Positions 1 to 10,475 of a stretch of 64,000 nucleotides of DNA are shown here, one piece after another. Source of the DNA: Desulfacinum hydrothermale DSM 13146. Lineage in GTDB: Bacteria > Desulfobacterota > Syntrophobacteria > Syntrophobacterales > DSM-9756. Both the position numbers and the translations under genes were made by a program. Location of the stretch: contig NZ_FWXF01000007.1 in assembly GCF_900176285.1 (NCBI RefSeq), positions 121,886 through 185,885 on the forward strand. Reading direction: 5' to 3'. How positions within the stretch are numbered: the stretch's first letter is position 1; the number at the start of each line of letters is the position of its first letter. A model generated the notes under the pieces. The model saw only the letters and a program-made list of their open reading frames with translations. It had not been told where the DNA came from and did not search any database.

Positions 1-2
1 CC

Positions 3-3000
3 GAACGCGGTGCCAACGTCTACGGATGGGCGGCGGCGGCTGTGCTGGAATACCTCAGCAGGCGCCTTATGGAGGTGGCGTCGTTTGATCCATCGTCAGT
101 GTTCGCCACGGGCCCCCAGGGAGCCGGCGCCACCCACCCGTCCCTGCTGCGTTTCTATGCCCCCCCCATCCTGGCCCATGGTCGCTATGCGCTCCAGTCC
201 GCCGTTACGGAAAAGAATTCCCATCCCTTCTTCGATCGGGACAGGCAGCGAACCATTGTCCTCAACGGCCAGTTCAGCCCCACGGTGGAAAACGAGGTCA
301 AGGAATATCTCCGACTCGCTGGGTATGGATTCCGATCGGAAAATTCCGCCGAGTACATGGCCCTGCTCTGGGGCCATTACTTCAGCTCCTTCCGGGAGGA
401 CAAGCGCCGGTTCGAGGCCGTGGCTGCCCAGACCCAAGCCGGAGTGGATCACATCTCGGCGGCTTCCCAGACCATCGATTTCAAGGTGTGGCACGCGCTG
501 AAAGACAAGAGCGATACGGACATGGATGAGACGGCCTTTGTGGAAGCCGCCCGGCAAATGGCCCGGGACGGGGGACAGATCGCCGTGGCGGGCATCAGCA
601 CCCGTTCGCCCGGCAGGATGTATGTGGCCAGTCACAATCGACCCGTCTTTATCGTTCATCGGCCGGAAAACGACGATTTCATGGTGGTCTCCGACGTGAA
701 CGCGGCCCTTGGCCTCTTCCCCCAGAGACTGATCCACGAAAAGAACGAACAAATGGAGGCCGCCCGGACAGCCCATGTTCAAGAAAAGAAGGAAGCGGAA
801 CGCCGGGGCGCTTCTCCGCAGGAAATCAAGGCGCTGGAAGACCTCTACGCCGGGATCCGCCAAGAGATCCTCTCTTCCTTTTCCGTCAAGGTATACGCCT
901 TGGAAGGGCCGGAAAATCTGGCCGTCATCGACACCCGCTGCATGGGATCCCAGGTCCAGCGCCATGTGACCTTCAAGACCTTTGACGGGGAGATTCTGGA
1001 GGATCTCGAACCGCTGGAGACGACAATCCACCCATGGCGTGAGCGAAAAGACATCGACCGATCCTTCTTTGAATCTCACCTGCACGAGATTCCGCAACGC
1101 CTGGAAACCATCTTCCGGTTCTACGCGCCGGATGGAAGCCCCTCCCTCACCCACATTCCTGTGCGGCTGCGACGATTGAACAAGCGCTTCGGCCCGCAGG
1201 TCCAGAACCTGGAACGTCTCGTCCTGATTGGCATGGGCACCAGCCGGCATGTGGGCTTGATGGCGAAGGGCATCCTGGAAGAGATCTGCCCCTGGCTGGA
1301 TGTTCTTGTGTTGAGTCCCCTGGAAATCGCCGATCCCTCCTGTGCCTTTGACCCGGGAAAGGATCTTGCCATCTTCTTGAGCTGGTCCGGCACGACGGCG
1401 GACGTGATCGAATGCGCCAAGGCGTGCTTGAATCACCGGATACCCATCCTGGCACTCACGGAAAAGCCCTTTTCCGATCTCGCCCTGTTGACGGCCAAGA
1501 GCATGGGCACCCTGCCTGTGATGAGCGGCGAGGAGGTGACCGTCTCGGCCATCAAGAGTCCTTTGTGCATGCTGCACGGTTTGACCCTGTTCGGCCTTTG
1601 GCTCGCATCCGCACGCGGTTCCACCAAAGATCTCCGTCCGTATCTGGACGTCATGGAAAGATTACCCAATGCCGTTGACAGCGTCCTGAACGCCCCGGAA
1701 ACCCTGGCCTTCGCCCAGGACATGGCTCGATTCTACCGGGGAAGCCATGCGGCCTTCGTGGTGGATCGCCTGTCCAGCACCACCCCGGCGTATGAGATCG
1801 CATTCAAGTTGGAGGAAACCGCATGGACCACGGTGGCTCGCGTGGTGGACCATAACGAGCTTCCTTTGCGGGCCATGGGCGGCAAGCCTTGGGAGCATCT
1901 GGTCTGGGTCCCGGCTACCCGTCGGTCCTGCCGGGAATCCGCCCGAACCGTCATGAAAGAGCTCTTCCTGGCCGACATCACCTTCATGACCACCACTTGC
2001 CCGGGACCGGACGACGATGAATTGAAAGAGCTCAGTGGAGGCCGCATCCATTTCCTGCCGGAGCTGCCGGAACCCTTCCAGGTTTACGTGGATCTGCCCT
2101 TCGCCTATCTCTTCGCCTACCACTACGGCCGAGCACAGGGCAGAAGAGAAGACGACTTTCCACGCAACCTGGCAAAATCGGTGACCACTGCTCGAACCCG
2201 GAAAGCCGCACACCACTCCGTGCGCGAACATTGGCACCGAATCAAGGAGGCGGCCGTGGGGGAAGCGGATCTCGACCACGCGGCCCGCCGCCTTGCCTCC
2301 CCTTCCCTGCTGGAACAATCGTCCGTCTTTGAGAACGAGCGCCGCCGGCTGGAGACCTTGCGCCTGGCCGCGGCGTCCCTACTACAAGACCCCGCCCATG
2401 GACTTGTGGAACGGGAGGCATTGCCCCTGGACGCGATCCGTTCCCTTCTGGAAGAAGATCCGGATGTCTCCGGACGTGTGTTTTTTGTGCCTTCGGATCC
2501 GCACGCCGCTTCGGCCGTCGTGGCTGCAGTGGACGTGTGGCGACGCTTGTTGGGGCGTGACTTTCGCCCGGTCGCCCCCGACGAACTGGACGCGGTGCGC
2601 CTGGGACGGGAAGACCTTCTCATTGCGGTGTCCAGCGCCCCGCCGCCGCCATCTCTGGTCCAACAGGTGCAAGCCGCCGGAACCGCGGACACCTTGTGGG
2701 TCACCGCAGAACCCCACGAATCCATCGACGCCTGTTCCCACAAGATCCTTCCCGCGCGGGCCATCCAGCGGGGCTGTTGGAGCGTCTGTTACCTCCTCCT
2801 ACTCCACCTCCTCCACAGGGTGGTGGAGGCCACCCAACCGAAAAAGGCCCAAGCCCTGCGGCAAGCCTTCCAGACAGGGGCCGCCGCCCTGGACAACCTT
2901 CTGAATGAGCCCACCCTTCGCCAAGACGCGAAAGCCGCCATGGAGGCCAACCTCTCCTACACCACCGCCTACCTCATCGGCTCAACGGCAACGCCGGTTT

Positions 3001-4535
3001 CCGCCTGGCTTGAAAGCTTCGACCGCACCCGTTCCATGACGCTCGCCTTCCATCCGTACGGTGAAAGCGCCCACGGGCCCCTGGTCACCGTGGATCCTCG
3101 AAGCTGGGTAAAATACGTGCGTCTGGAACCCAGAGACCGCATGGTGGAACGCTACGGGGAATCCCAAGTGTGCGCCTGGGAAGAACAATTCCTGGATGGG
3201 CGCCATGTGGATGCGTTCTTGGAACACCCCGAGAGCAACTCCTTGCCGGGGCCGGTTCGGCCGTTCTACGACGAATACTGGTATCTGCCCGTGTTGAGGT
3301 CCGACTACGACGCCAACCAGGACAATCTCATTGTGATCGATGCCACCGACGCGCATCACTTGCCCACCGCTCTGGATGAACTGAATGCGTACGGATGTCG
3401 CACCGCCCGCATCCTCCTCATCACCCAGAACGCCTTTCTCCAGCAAAAGGTGGCCAAGGCCCTGCTCGCACAGCCCATCGGTCACCTGCTGGGCCTCCCG
3501 TCATTGAGTCGTCAGGATCGGACGCGCGCCGTTCCCGACGCCTTCGCCCCCCTGTGTACCGCCGCCCTGGCCGCGGTCCTCGCTGCTGAGAGAAGCTGCC
3601 TGGAGGGAAGCTCCCTGGACAGGGACCCCTGGTCTGAGACGCTTCGCCGTTCCCTCGGCCCGTTTGCGCCGTTGGCGGCCCACAAGCAACGGGACCTGCG
3701 ATTGCTGACCCATCATCTCCTGACCTCGCTCAGAAATCTGGCGCCCGTCATCCAGCGGGTGCACGGTTGGGCGACCTACCCGGTGCGGGCGGCAAAAACG
3801 CGGGAGGAATTGCTCCAACTATCAAGAGCCGGCGGATTGCGCAACCCCACGGAAGTGCTGGACCATTTTCGCCTCCAGACAAAGCGAGACGCTCCCTTCT
3901 TCCTGGTCGGCGAAACGCCGCAGGAAGGCTTGCAAGGCGCCATCTGTGCCTCCGACGCCCAACGCCCAGCCCCCGAAGGCCCGTGGGTGGAAGCCCATGG
4001 CGACACATGGCGCGTGCTCGCCCGCCGCATCGTGGGCATGGGGCCCGGACCGGACGAGCTCGGACTTCTCCTCATTCCCCTGCTGGACGATTGGACCCAC
4101 ACCGGCCGCCTTGTCACTCTGAGGGTCTCTTACCGGGAATGGAACCAAGAAGAAGACCTTTCGGCCGCCCTGGAACGGACCTGCACCGCCCTGGGAAAGG
4201 AGGCCGTCACCACCGATTTTCACAGTCCCCGCTATATGAAGATCGTCAGCCACTTCAACAGCCTGATGGCATCCGAAGGCATCGCCTGGAGCGATTTCTT
4301 TTTGCTTTCCGTACCCAGGCGTCGGCTCTTCATGGAAGGGAGTCAAGCAACGGCGGAGCTCATTGCCGAGCAGGTCCGGGCGGCGGCTTCGCTCCTGCCC
4401 GAATCCGGCGATCGACCGTCCACTTTCCGGGACCTGCTGGACGCCTTTTTTCGAAAAACAGACCGCCGGGACCTGACCCTCTCAGATGAACCGAGTTGGT
4501 GGGCATCCTTTTGCAACTCGCTGAAAACGGGCTGA
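3..4535 (+). CDS. Giant GlmS-like protein with tandem SIS domain pairs, 5' end outside window
   Basis: The frame is open to the left edge, so the N-terminus is missing; a GTG at 42 is only the first start-like codon in view. About 1510 residues are visible. The first ~300 resemble the later part of a class II glutamine amidotransferase as in GlmS, including a 'VVSDVNAAL' stretch like the GlmS 'ASDVAAL' segment. A clear SIS domain follows near nt 1207-1600 (LIGMGTSRH, then LSWSGTTADV), and a second SIS half near nt 1740-1920 (AYEIAFKLEE). A weaker repeat of this pair lies near nt 2450-2830 and 2960-3480, with 'ESAHGPL' where GlmS has 'ELKHGPL'. GlmS proper is about 610 residues, so this looks like one amidotransferase plus two isomerase-like units. 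A role in amino-sugar metabolism is an inference; the true substrate is unknown. No partner gene lies downstream. Confidence 0.75.
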   Translation, partial: ERGANVYGWAAAAVLEYLSRRLMEVASFDPSSVFATGPQGAGATHPSLLRFYAPPILAHGRYALQSAVTEKNSHPFFDRDRQRTIVLNGQFSPTVENEVKEYLRLAGYGFRSENSAEYMALLWGHYFSSFREDKRRFEAVAAQTQAGVDHISAASQTIDFKVWHALKDKSDTDMDETAFVEAARQMARDGGQIAVAGISTRSPGRMYVASHNRPVFIVHRPENDDFMVVSDVNAALGLFPQRLIHEKNEQMEAARTAHVQEKKEAERRGASPQEIKALEDLYAGIRQEILSSFSVKVYALEGPENLAVIDTRCMGSQVQRHVTFKTFDGEILEDLEPLETTIHPWRERKDIDRSFFESHLHEIPQRLETIFRFYAPDGSPSLTHIPVRLRRLNKRFGPQVQNLERLVLIGMGTSRHVGLMAKGILEEICPWLDVLVLSPLEIADPSCAFDPGKDLAIFLSWSGTTADVIECAKACLNHRIPILALTEKPFSDLALLTAKSMGTLPVMSGEEVTVSAIKSPLCMLHGLTLFGLWLASARGSTKDLRPYLDVMERLPNAVDSVLNAPETLAFAQDMARFYRGSHAAFVVDRLSSTTPAYEIAFKLEETAWTTVARVVDHNELPLRAMGGKPWEHLVWVPATRRSCRESARTVMKELFLADITFMTTTCPGPDDDELKELSGGRIHFLPELPEPFQVYVDLPFAYLFAYHYGRAQGRREDDFPRNLAKSVTTARTRKAAHHSVREHWHRIKEAAVGEADLDHAARRLASPSLLEQSSVFENERRRLETLRLAAASLLQDPAHGLVEREALPLDAIRSLLEEDPDVSGRVFFVPSDPHAASAVVAAVDVWRRLLGRDFRPVAPDELDAVRLGREDLLIAVSSAPPPPSLVQQVQAAGTADTLWVTAEPHESIDACSHKILPARAIQRGCWSVCYLLLLHLLHRVVEATQPKKAQALRQAFQTGAAALDNLLNEPTLRQDAKAAMEANLSYTTAYLIGSTATPVSAWLESFDRTRSMTLAFHPYGESAHGPLVTVDPRSWVKYVRLEPRDRMVERYGESQVCAWEEQFLDGRHVDAFLEHPESNSLPGPVRPFYDEYWYLPVLRSDYDANQDNLIVIDATDAHHLPTALDELNAYGCRTARILLITQNAFLQQKVAKALLAQPIGHLLGLPSLSRQDRTRAVPDAFAPLCTAALAAVLAAERSCLEGSSLDRDPWSETLRRSLGPFAPLAAHKQRDLRLLTHHLLTSLRNLAPVIQRVHGWATYPVRAAKTREELLQLSRAGGLRNPTEVLDHFRLQTKRDAPFFLVGETPQEGLQGAICASDAQRPAPEGPWVEAHGDTWRVLARRIVGMGPGPDELGLLLIPLLDDWTHTGRLVTLRVSYREWNQEEDLSAALERTCTALGKEAVTTDFHSPRYMKIVSHFNSLMASEGIAWSDFFLLSVPRRRLFMEGSQATAELIAEQVRAAASLLPESGDRPSTFRDLLDAFFRKTDRRDLTLSDEPSWWASFCNSLKTG

Positions 4536-4554
4536 ATCTCAAGGCGCTTGCCAA

Positions 4555-4775
4555 CGCAATGGCCTTTCGCCTTTTGGGGGATTTCTGGCCGTTTGCAATG
4601 TCACCGACTCCGCGGTGCTTTTTGAGCTCTCAGAAAGCCCTGGCGGGGCGGGTTCGGAACCCGCCCTTACTACGCCGCGGCCAGGTCTCCAGCACAAGGC
4701 CGCTTGATGGTCCCAACCTTCCGTCCGCATAAGAAAGGAGCCACCTGGGCGTTCTCAGAGAGACTCCCGGGCGCC
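4555..4775 (+). repeat. Dispersed palindromic repeat, copy 1
   Basis: Copy 1 of a repeat also found at 15066-15257 and, inverted, at 45637-45861. Its core is an interrupted palindrome at 4646-4666 (GGGCGGGTT-CGG-AACCCGCCC). It shares GGTGCTTTT and a GAGCTCTCA-like stretch to the left of the core and GTCCCAACCTTCCGTCCGCA (4710-4729, one mismatch) with copy 3. It shares ACCTGGGCGTTCTC (4743-4756) with copy 2. No coding capacity is evident. The outer ends are uncertain by about 20 bases. Confidence 0.65.
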
Positions 4776-5000
4776 GCCGCTTTGGGCACCCATCATGGAC
4801 CCTTCCCCCACGGGGTCCACGGTATCCGCCACCAGCCATGGATCACGGATCACCCCAAAAGGTCGTCAGGAGATCTGCCGAGGTTTTGCAAAATTTCCTA
4901 CAGAGATGGTGGAATTTCTCCGATGGTTTTATTACAAGAATATGGATCAGCGGCTGGTTTTCAACCAGTTCGCCATGCAAGGAGGACAAGACCCGAACCC

Positions 5001-7661
5001 ATGGACATCCAGCGAGACTGCAGCCGCCTTTTTTCCAGTGACCTGTATCGTTCCCTTCTGGAATCCAGCCAGAAAATTGTCCTTCGGATGCGGCCTGACG
5101 GGCGGATTCTTTACATAAACCCCTTTGCATTGGAATTTTTCGGCTACGACGAGCGAACCATCGTCGGGCAATCCATCTACGAAACCTTGCTGCCCACCGG
5201 TTCCCAAGGGGACCCCCTCTATGACGATCTGATCGGCCGCATGGCATCGGATCCGGCTGCATACCTGCACCATGTCAACCAAAACAGACGGCGAGACGGT
5301 TCCCTGGTGTGGGTGGCCTGGACCAATCTTCCCGTCTTCGACTCCCATGGCCAAGTGCAGGAGATCCTCTCCACCGGCACGGAGATCACGGAACTGGTGG
5401 AGGCCCAAAACCGCTACCAGGTTATCTGCGAACACACGGGACAGGCCATGGCGCTGGTGGACGCCTCCACCACGATCCTCATGGTGAATCGGCGTTTTGA
5501 AACACTCACGGGCTACCGCAAGGAAGAAATCGAGGGCCGCCGGTCGTGGACGGAGTTTGTGGTCCCGGAAGATCGGGATCGCATGCTCGACTACGCCAGA
5601 AGACGCCTTGCCGACGACCCCAACGTGCCGCCCCAATACCAATTCCGTTTGAAAACCCGCTCCGGACAGTGGCGCCACATCCTTATCAACCTGAGCCGCA
5701 TCCCCGGAACCGATCAGACCATCTGCGCCCTGTTGGATATCACCGATCGGGTACAGATCGAGCAGGACCTGGAACTGCAAAAGGCCTACTTCGAAGCCAT
5801 CTACCAGAACTCTCCCGACGCCGTGGCCCTGTTGGATCCCCAAGACCACATCGTTTCCATCAACAAGACCTTTACCCGCCTCTTTCAATACGAGCCCCAT
5901 GAGGCCGTGGGACGCCCCATCAACGATTTGGTGACGGACGATTCAATAAAAGCCCACGCCGAGGATCTTTCCCGGCAGGCTCTCCAGGGCATCCCCTTCG
6001 AAGTGGAAGCAAAACGCAAACGAAAGGACGGCACCTCGGTGGAGGTGGCCATCGTGGCATCCCCCATTCGCCTGGAAGGCCGGCTCGTGGGGATCTACGC
6101 CGCCTACCGGGACATCCGCCGGAGAAAGGAAGCCGAGCGGGCCCTCCGCGAGATGGACGCCAAGTACCGGTCCATTGTGGACCATTCCAATGACGCCATC
6201 TTCGTCCTGCAAGACGGCTTCTTCCGCTTCTGGAATCCCCGCTTCAGGCTGTGGGCCGGCTACACCGACGAGGAGATCTCCCAACTGCCCGCCGAACGAT
6301 TCGTTCATCCGGAAGACCGCAGCTTTGTGTTCGAATATCACCGGCGACGACTGGCCGGTGAACCCCACGTGCCTTCTTCCTATCGTTTTCGAGCCCTGAC
6401 CAAGGACGGCTCCGTGTTGTGGATTCACATCAACGCCATCGTGGTGGACTGGGACGGAAGGCCCGCCACCATCAATTTCGCCCGGGATTTCACGAGGGAA
6501 AAGGAGCTGGAATCCCAGTTGATGCAAGCCCAGAAGATGGAGGCGGTGGGAACCCTTGCGGGAGGTATCGCCCATGATTTCAACAACCTGCTCCAAAGCA
6601 TCCAGGGCTACACGGAGTTGATGCTGCTCAACAAGGATCCGGACCACCCGGACCGGCGCCGCATCCAGCGCATCCTGGAAGGCGTCCAGCGCGGATCGGA
6701 GCTGGCCCGGCAAATCCTCACCTTCAGCCGAAAACTGGAAAGCAACCCCAAGCCCCTGAATCTCAACGAAGAGATCCTCAAGCTCAAGCCGCTTCTGGAT
6801 CGCACCATCCCCAAAATGTTTGAAATCCGGTTGGATCTGGATCCCCAAGCGCCCACCATCCAGGCGGACGCCCCCCAGATCGCCCAGATGGTCATGAATC
6901 TGGTGGTCAACGCCAAAGATGTCATGCCGGAAGGAGGCAGGCTCATCATCGCCACCCAAGCCGTGCTGGAGACGTCCCAGCTTCCCCCTTCCCTGAAGCC
7001 CGGAAAGTATGTGCAGCTGAGCGTGGAAGATACGGGCCCCGGCATCCCTTTGGAGGTGCAAGACAAGATCTTTGAGCCCTTCTTCACCACCAAGCCCGTC
7101 GGGCGTGGTACCGGTCTGGGCCTGGCCATGGTCTACGGGATCGTCCAGAACCACGGTGGAACGATCTTTTGCGACAGCGAACCGGGTCGCGGCGCCCGTT
7201 TCCGGATCTACTTCCCGGCCACTTCCGAAACGCCCCAAGAAGTGGGATCCCGAGACGAGCCCAAACCGGCGGCCCGGCGCACGGGAACCGTCCTTTTGGT
7301 GGACGACGAAGAGCCCACCCGAGAAATCGGGAGCGAGATGTTGGAGCATTGCGGGCACAAGGTCTTCACGGCCGGCAACGGCGAGGAGGCCCTGGAGCTC
7401 TACCGTCAACAAGGCCATCAGATCGACGTGGTGATCCTCGACTGGATCATGCCGGGCATGGGGGGCCAGAAGTGCATGGAAAAGCTTCTGGCACTGGACC
7501 CCGATGCCCGGATCATCATCGCCAGCGGGTTCTCCCCCACCGAGGGGCCGCCGGAGCTGGTGCGGGCTCAAGCCTTCGACTTCATTGCCAAACCCTACCC
7601 CATCCAGCAGCTCCTGGATATCATCGACCGCGCCCTGGATCGGCCTGTCAGTGGCCCATAA
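5001..7661 (+). CDS. Hybrid sensor histidine kinase, four PAS domains plus C-terminal receiver
   Basis: Predicted cytoplasmic hybrid two-component sensor of 886 residues. PAS-like domains start near residues 15, 138, 260 and 387, each with the usual 'N..F..L.GY' pattern. The HisKA box has the phospho-acceptor His at 525 (GGIAHDFNN). The ATPase domain shows an N-box near 624, the G1 box VEDTGPGIP near 675 and the G2 box GTGLGLAM near 701. A receiver domain starts near 763 with VDDEE, phospho-acceptor Asp814 (VVILDW) and the conserved Lys (AKPY). No membrane segment is seen. The frame is open upstream to 4704, but ATG 5001, about 15 bases after GGAGG, fits the start of the first PAS domain; ATG 4923 is an alternative. 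No DNA-binding regulator lies next to it, so its signal and output are unknown. Its 3' end overlaps emrB by 14 bases in convergent orientation. Confidence 0.88.
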   Translation: MDIQRDCSRLFSSDLYRSLLESSQKIVLRMRPDGRILYINPFALEFFGYDERTIVGQSIYETLLPTGSQGDPLYDDLIGRMASDPAAYLHHVNQNRRRDGSLVWVAWTNLPVFDSHGQVQEILSTGTEITELVEAQNRYQVICEHTGQAMALVDASTTILMVNRRFETLTGYRKEEIEGRRSWTEFVVPEDRDRMLDYARRRLADDPNVPPQYQFRLKTRSGQWRHILINLSRIPGTDQTICALLDITDRVQIEQDLELQKAYFEAIYQNSPDAVALLDPQDHIVSINKTFTRLFQYEPHEAVGRPINDLVTDDSIKAHAEDLSRQALQGIPFEVEAKRKRKDGTSVEVAIVASPIRLEGRLVGIYAAYRDIRRRKEAERALREMDAKYRSIVDHSNDAIFVLQDGFFRFWNPRFRLWAGYTDEEISQLPAERFVHPEDRSFVFEYHRRRLAGEPHVPSSYRFRALTKDGSVLWIHINAIVVDWDGRPATINFARDFTREKELESQLMQAQKMEAVGTLAGGIAHDFNNLLQSIQGYTELMLLNKDPDHPDRRRIQRILEGVQRGSELARQILTFSRKLESNPKPLNLNEEILKLKPLLDRTIPKMFEIRLDLDPQAPTIQADAPQIAQMVMNLVVNAKDVMPEGGRLIIATQAVLETSQLPPSLKPGKYVQLSVEDTGPGIPLEVQDKIFEPFFTTKPVGRGTGLGLAMVYGIVQNHGGTIFCDSEPGRGARFRIYFPATSETPQEVGSRDEPKPAARRTGTVLLVDDEEPTREIGSEMLEHCGHKVFTAGNGEEALELYRQQGHQIDVVILDWIMPGMGGQKCMEKLLALDPDARIIIASGFSPTEGPPELVRAQAFDFIAKPYPIQQLLDIIDRALDRPVSGP

Positions 7662-9201
7662 CGGGCGCTCCGGCCCCTTTGGAACCGCGCATCACGAAAG
7701 TGAGGGGCACCAAGGCCGCTGTAAACCAGGCGAAGAGCCAAAAGGTATCGTTGAAGGCCATCATGGACGCCTGCCGAAGGACTTGTTCATAGATGCCCGC
7801 CAGGGCCAGTTTCCGGTGGAAAAAGGATGCGGGATCCCCGCCCATCAGCTCCAGCATCCTTTCCATGGCCACCTGGAAGGACTTGGCGTAGGGCGTCAGG
7901 TGATCCACCAACATGTTTTGATGGAACTGGGACCGCTGAGAGAGCACCGTGGTGGAAAAGGCCACTCCGAAACTTCCACCCAGGTTCCGAAGCAGGTTGA
8001 AAATGCCGGTGGCGTTGCCCATCTGTTCACGGGGGATATTGACATACGTGGCGGCCGCCAGGGGAACGAAGAAGAGCCCCATGCCCAGGGCCTGAACCAC
8101 GCGAGGCAGGGCCACGGCCACAAAGTCCGCTTCCAGGTTGAAGCGCGACATCTGCCACAGGGCCACCGCGGCAAAGACCAGGCCCACGGCCAGCAGCCGG
8201 CTGGGGGGAACGCCCCGCTTCATCAGCTGCCCCGCCACGGGCATGATCAGAAGACTGGCCAGTCCGCCCGGCCCCAGCACCAGCCCCGCCCAGAGGGCCG
8301 TGTAGCCCATGAGCCTTTGCAGGTAGAGGGGCAGGAGCACGATGCTGCCGAACAGGCAGAAGAATCCGGTGAACATGATGATGTTTCCCGCGGCGAACGT
8401 GGCATCCGAAAAGACCCGCAGATTCACCACCGGATGGCGCGCACGAAGCTCCACCAGGACAAAGAGGGTGAGGGCCACCGCCGCGATCACGGACAGCACC
8501 AGGATGAAGCGCGATTCGAACCAGTCTTCCCGTTCCCCCTTGTCCAGGACCACCTGCAGACAGCCCAGGCCCACCACCAGCAAGGCCAGGCCCCAATGGT
8601 CGATCCGGATCTTGCGGGCTCGGATATAGGGTGGGTCGTGAACGAATAGGAGTGCCATGAAGACCGCCAGCACCCCCAGGGGCACATTGATGTAAAAGAC
8701 CCAACGCCACGCCCAATTGTCCGTGATCCAGCCCCCCACCACCGGCCCCAGGATGGGCGCGAACACCACCCCCATACCGAAGATGGCCATGGCCACCCCG
8801 TGCTCGCGCACCGGAAAGGTCTCCAGCAAGATGGCCTGAGACAGGGGCTGCAGGCCGCCTCCTCCCAGGCCTTGCAGGATGCGGGCGATGACCAGGATTT
8901 TCAGGGAAGGGGCGGCTCCGCACAGGATGGAGCTGCCGGTAAAGAGCGCGATGGAAAAAATCAGGTAGTTGCGTCGGCCGAAGATACTGGCCAGCCAACC
9001 CGTGATGGGAATAACGATGGCATTGGAGACCAGGTAGGAGGTGAGGACCCAGGTCACTTCGTCCACACCCGCGTTGAGGCTCCCCTGGATGTGGGGAAGG
9101 GAGACATTGACCACGCTGGTATCCATCACCTCAATGAAGGTGGGGATGATCACCGTCATGGCCACCGCCCATTTGCGGGCCTCCGGGCTGGGCGCGTTCA
9201 C
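7648..9201 (-). CDS. emrB: DHA2-family (EmrB/QacA type) drug efflux permease
   Basis: A 517-residue inner-membrane proton-driven exporter of the major facilitator superfamily, 14-helix DHA2 branch. The N-terminus carries the family motif around 'EVMDTSVVNVSLP' in the first helix, and a loop near residue 70 has the 'GWLASIFGRR' form of motif A. Multiple hydrophobic segments run the whole length. Its start overlaps the stop of the upstream membrane-fusion gene by four bases (ATGA), so the two are translationally coupled and should form an EmrAB-type tripartite pump with an outer-membrane channel encoded elsewhere. A TetR-type gene heads the operon, which suggests substrate-inducible expression. 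The 3' end overlaps the histidine kinase gene on the other strand. Substrates cannot be inferred; the 'emrB' name reflects family resemblance. Confidence 0.9.
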   Translation of the reverse strand: MNAPSPEARKWAVAMTVIIPTFIEVMDTSVVNVSLPHIQGSLNAGVDEVTWVLTSYLVSNAIVIPITGWLASIFGRRNYLIFSIALFTGSSILCGAAPSLKILVIARILQGLGGGGLQPLSQAILLETFPVREHGVAMAIFGMGVVFAPILGPVVGGWITDNWAWRWVFYINVPLGVLAVFMALLFVHDPPYIRARKIRIDHWGLALLVVGLGCLQVVLDKGEREDWFESRFILVLSVIAAVALTLFVLVELRARHPVVNLRVFSDATFAAGNIIMFTGFFCLFGSIVLLPLYLQRLMGYTALWAGLVLGPGGLASLLIMPVAGQLMKRGVPPSRLLAVGLVFAAVALWQMSRFNLEADFVAVALPRVVQALGMGLFFVPLAAATYVNIPREQMGNATGIFNLLRNLGGSFGVAFSTTVLSQRSQFHQNMLVDHLTPYAKSFQVAMERMLELMGGDPASFFHRKLALAGIYEQVLRQASMMAFNDTFWLFAWFTAALVPLTFVMRGSKGAGAPVMGH

Positions 9202-10475
9202 GACCGGCCTCCCTCAGCCGCCGCGCGCAACCGCGGGCCGCTCTGGTCCGATGTGTCCACGGTGACTTCCAGACTGAAGCCCACGCGCAATGGAAAGTCC
9301 GGCGAAAAGGGATTCTCCAGTTCAATGCGCACGGGCACTCGCTGCGTGATCTTGACCCAGTTTCCCGTGGCGTTTTCCGGCGGCAGCAAGGAAAAGGCCG
9401 CCCCCGTGCCGGAGCGGATCCCCGTCACCCGGCCGCGAAAGGCCTTGCCCGGATAACAATCGGCTGTTACCTCCACGGGCTGCCCGATGCGGATCTTTTC
9501 CACCTGGGTTTCCTTGAAGTTGGCCTCCACATAGACGTGGTGGAGCGGGACCACGGCCAGGAGCGGTTGTCCGGGCTGGACCCGTTCCCCCATCTGGATG
9601 CGCCGTTGAGCCACATAGCCGTCCAGGGGCGCCGTGATTCGACAATAGGAAAGATGGAGCCGGGCCTTTTCCAGCTTGGCTTGCAGCTCCTTTTCCTGGG
9701 CCCGCAAGGCGGCGATCTTGGCCGCCTGAACGTCCACCTGCATCCGAGCGGCCTTTGCCTCATCCAGCTTGGCCCGGGCCAGGCTCACCTCCTTTTCCGC
9801 CGCTCGCACGCGACTCAGCGCCGCCCGGTACCGGGCCTCCACGGACGCAAGACCGGCTTCGGCCTTGCGAAGGGCCGTTTTCATTCGATCGCGGTCCCGA
9901 ACGGAAGCGGCCCCTTCACGTGCCAAGGCACTGAAGCGCTGCCAGTCCCTCTTGGCGTGCCGCCAGTCGGCCAACCGGGCATCGCGCTGCCCGGCCACTT
10001 CCTGAAGGGCCTCCTTGGCCGCCTCCCACTGGGCCTGGGAGGCGGAAAGGGCCGCCTCGGCCCCTCGAATGCCCGCCTCCGTGGTGGCCTTGAGATAGTC
10101 CAAAACCGTGACGGCGGCCTCCGTTTCCGCCCGCAGCCGCTTGATGGCCGCCTGGGCTTCGGCCACCTGCACCTGAAAGTCGGCCGGATCCAAGGTGAGC
10201 AGTTCCTGACCCTTTCGGACGAAATCGTCGTTTTCCACGTGAACGGCCTGGACCGTGCCTGGAATGCGGGCGCTCACCGCCGCCACGTCCGCCATCACAT
10301 AGGCGTTGTCCGTGGATTCTTTGTGGCGCACAAAAAACCACCAATAGACGGCGCCCAAAACCGCCGCGCCCATCAACACCAGAAACAGGATCCTTTTCGC
10401 GTGATTTCCCTTGGAAACCGGCGCCGCCTCGGCCGGCGCCCTTTCTTCCACCTTCTCCGCCATGGTCTCCCTCAC
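9198..10475 (-). CDS. emrA: HlyD/EmrA-family membrane fusion protein
   Basis: Periplasmic adaptor subunit of an EmrAB-type efflux pump, 425 residues. There is a short cytoplasmic N-terminus, one membrane helix near residues 29-48, then a biotinyl-lipoyl-like half (ARIPGTVQAVHVENDDFV). A long helical hairpin rich in Ala, Glu and Lys follows (about residues 105-270), and then the second lipoyl half (APLDGYVAQRRIQMGE) and a beta-barrel with the typical 'VEANFKETQ'. Start and stop both overlap neighbouring genes by four bases (TetR gene upstream, permease downstream), which marks a tight three-gene operon. The outer-membrane factor is not in the window. Confidence 0.9.
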   Translation of the reverse strand: MRETMAEKVEERAPAEAAPVSKGNHAKRILFLVLMGAAVLGAVYWWFFVRHKESTDNAYVMADVAAVSARIPGTVQAVHVENDDFVRKGQELLTLDPADFQVQVAEAQAAIKRLRAETEAAVTVLDYLKATTEAGIRGAEAALSASQAQWEAAKEALQEVAGQRDARLADWRHAKRDWQRFSALAREGAASVRDRDRMKTALRKAEAGLASVEARYRAALSRVRAAEKEVSLARAKLDEAKAARMQVDVQAAKIAALRAQEKELQAKLEKARLHLSYCRITAPLDGYVAQRRIQMGERVQPGQPLLAVVPLHHVYVEANFKETQVEKIRIGQPVEVTADCYPGKAFRGRVTGIRSGTGAAFSLLPPENATGNWVKITQRVPVRIELENPFSPDFPLRVGFSLEVTVDTSDQSGPRLRAAAEGGRS

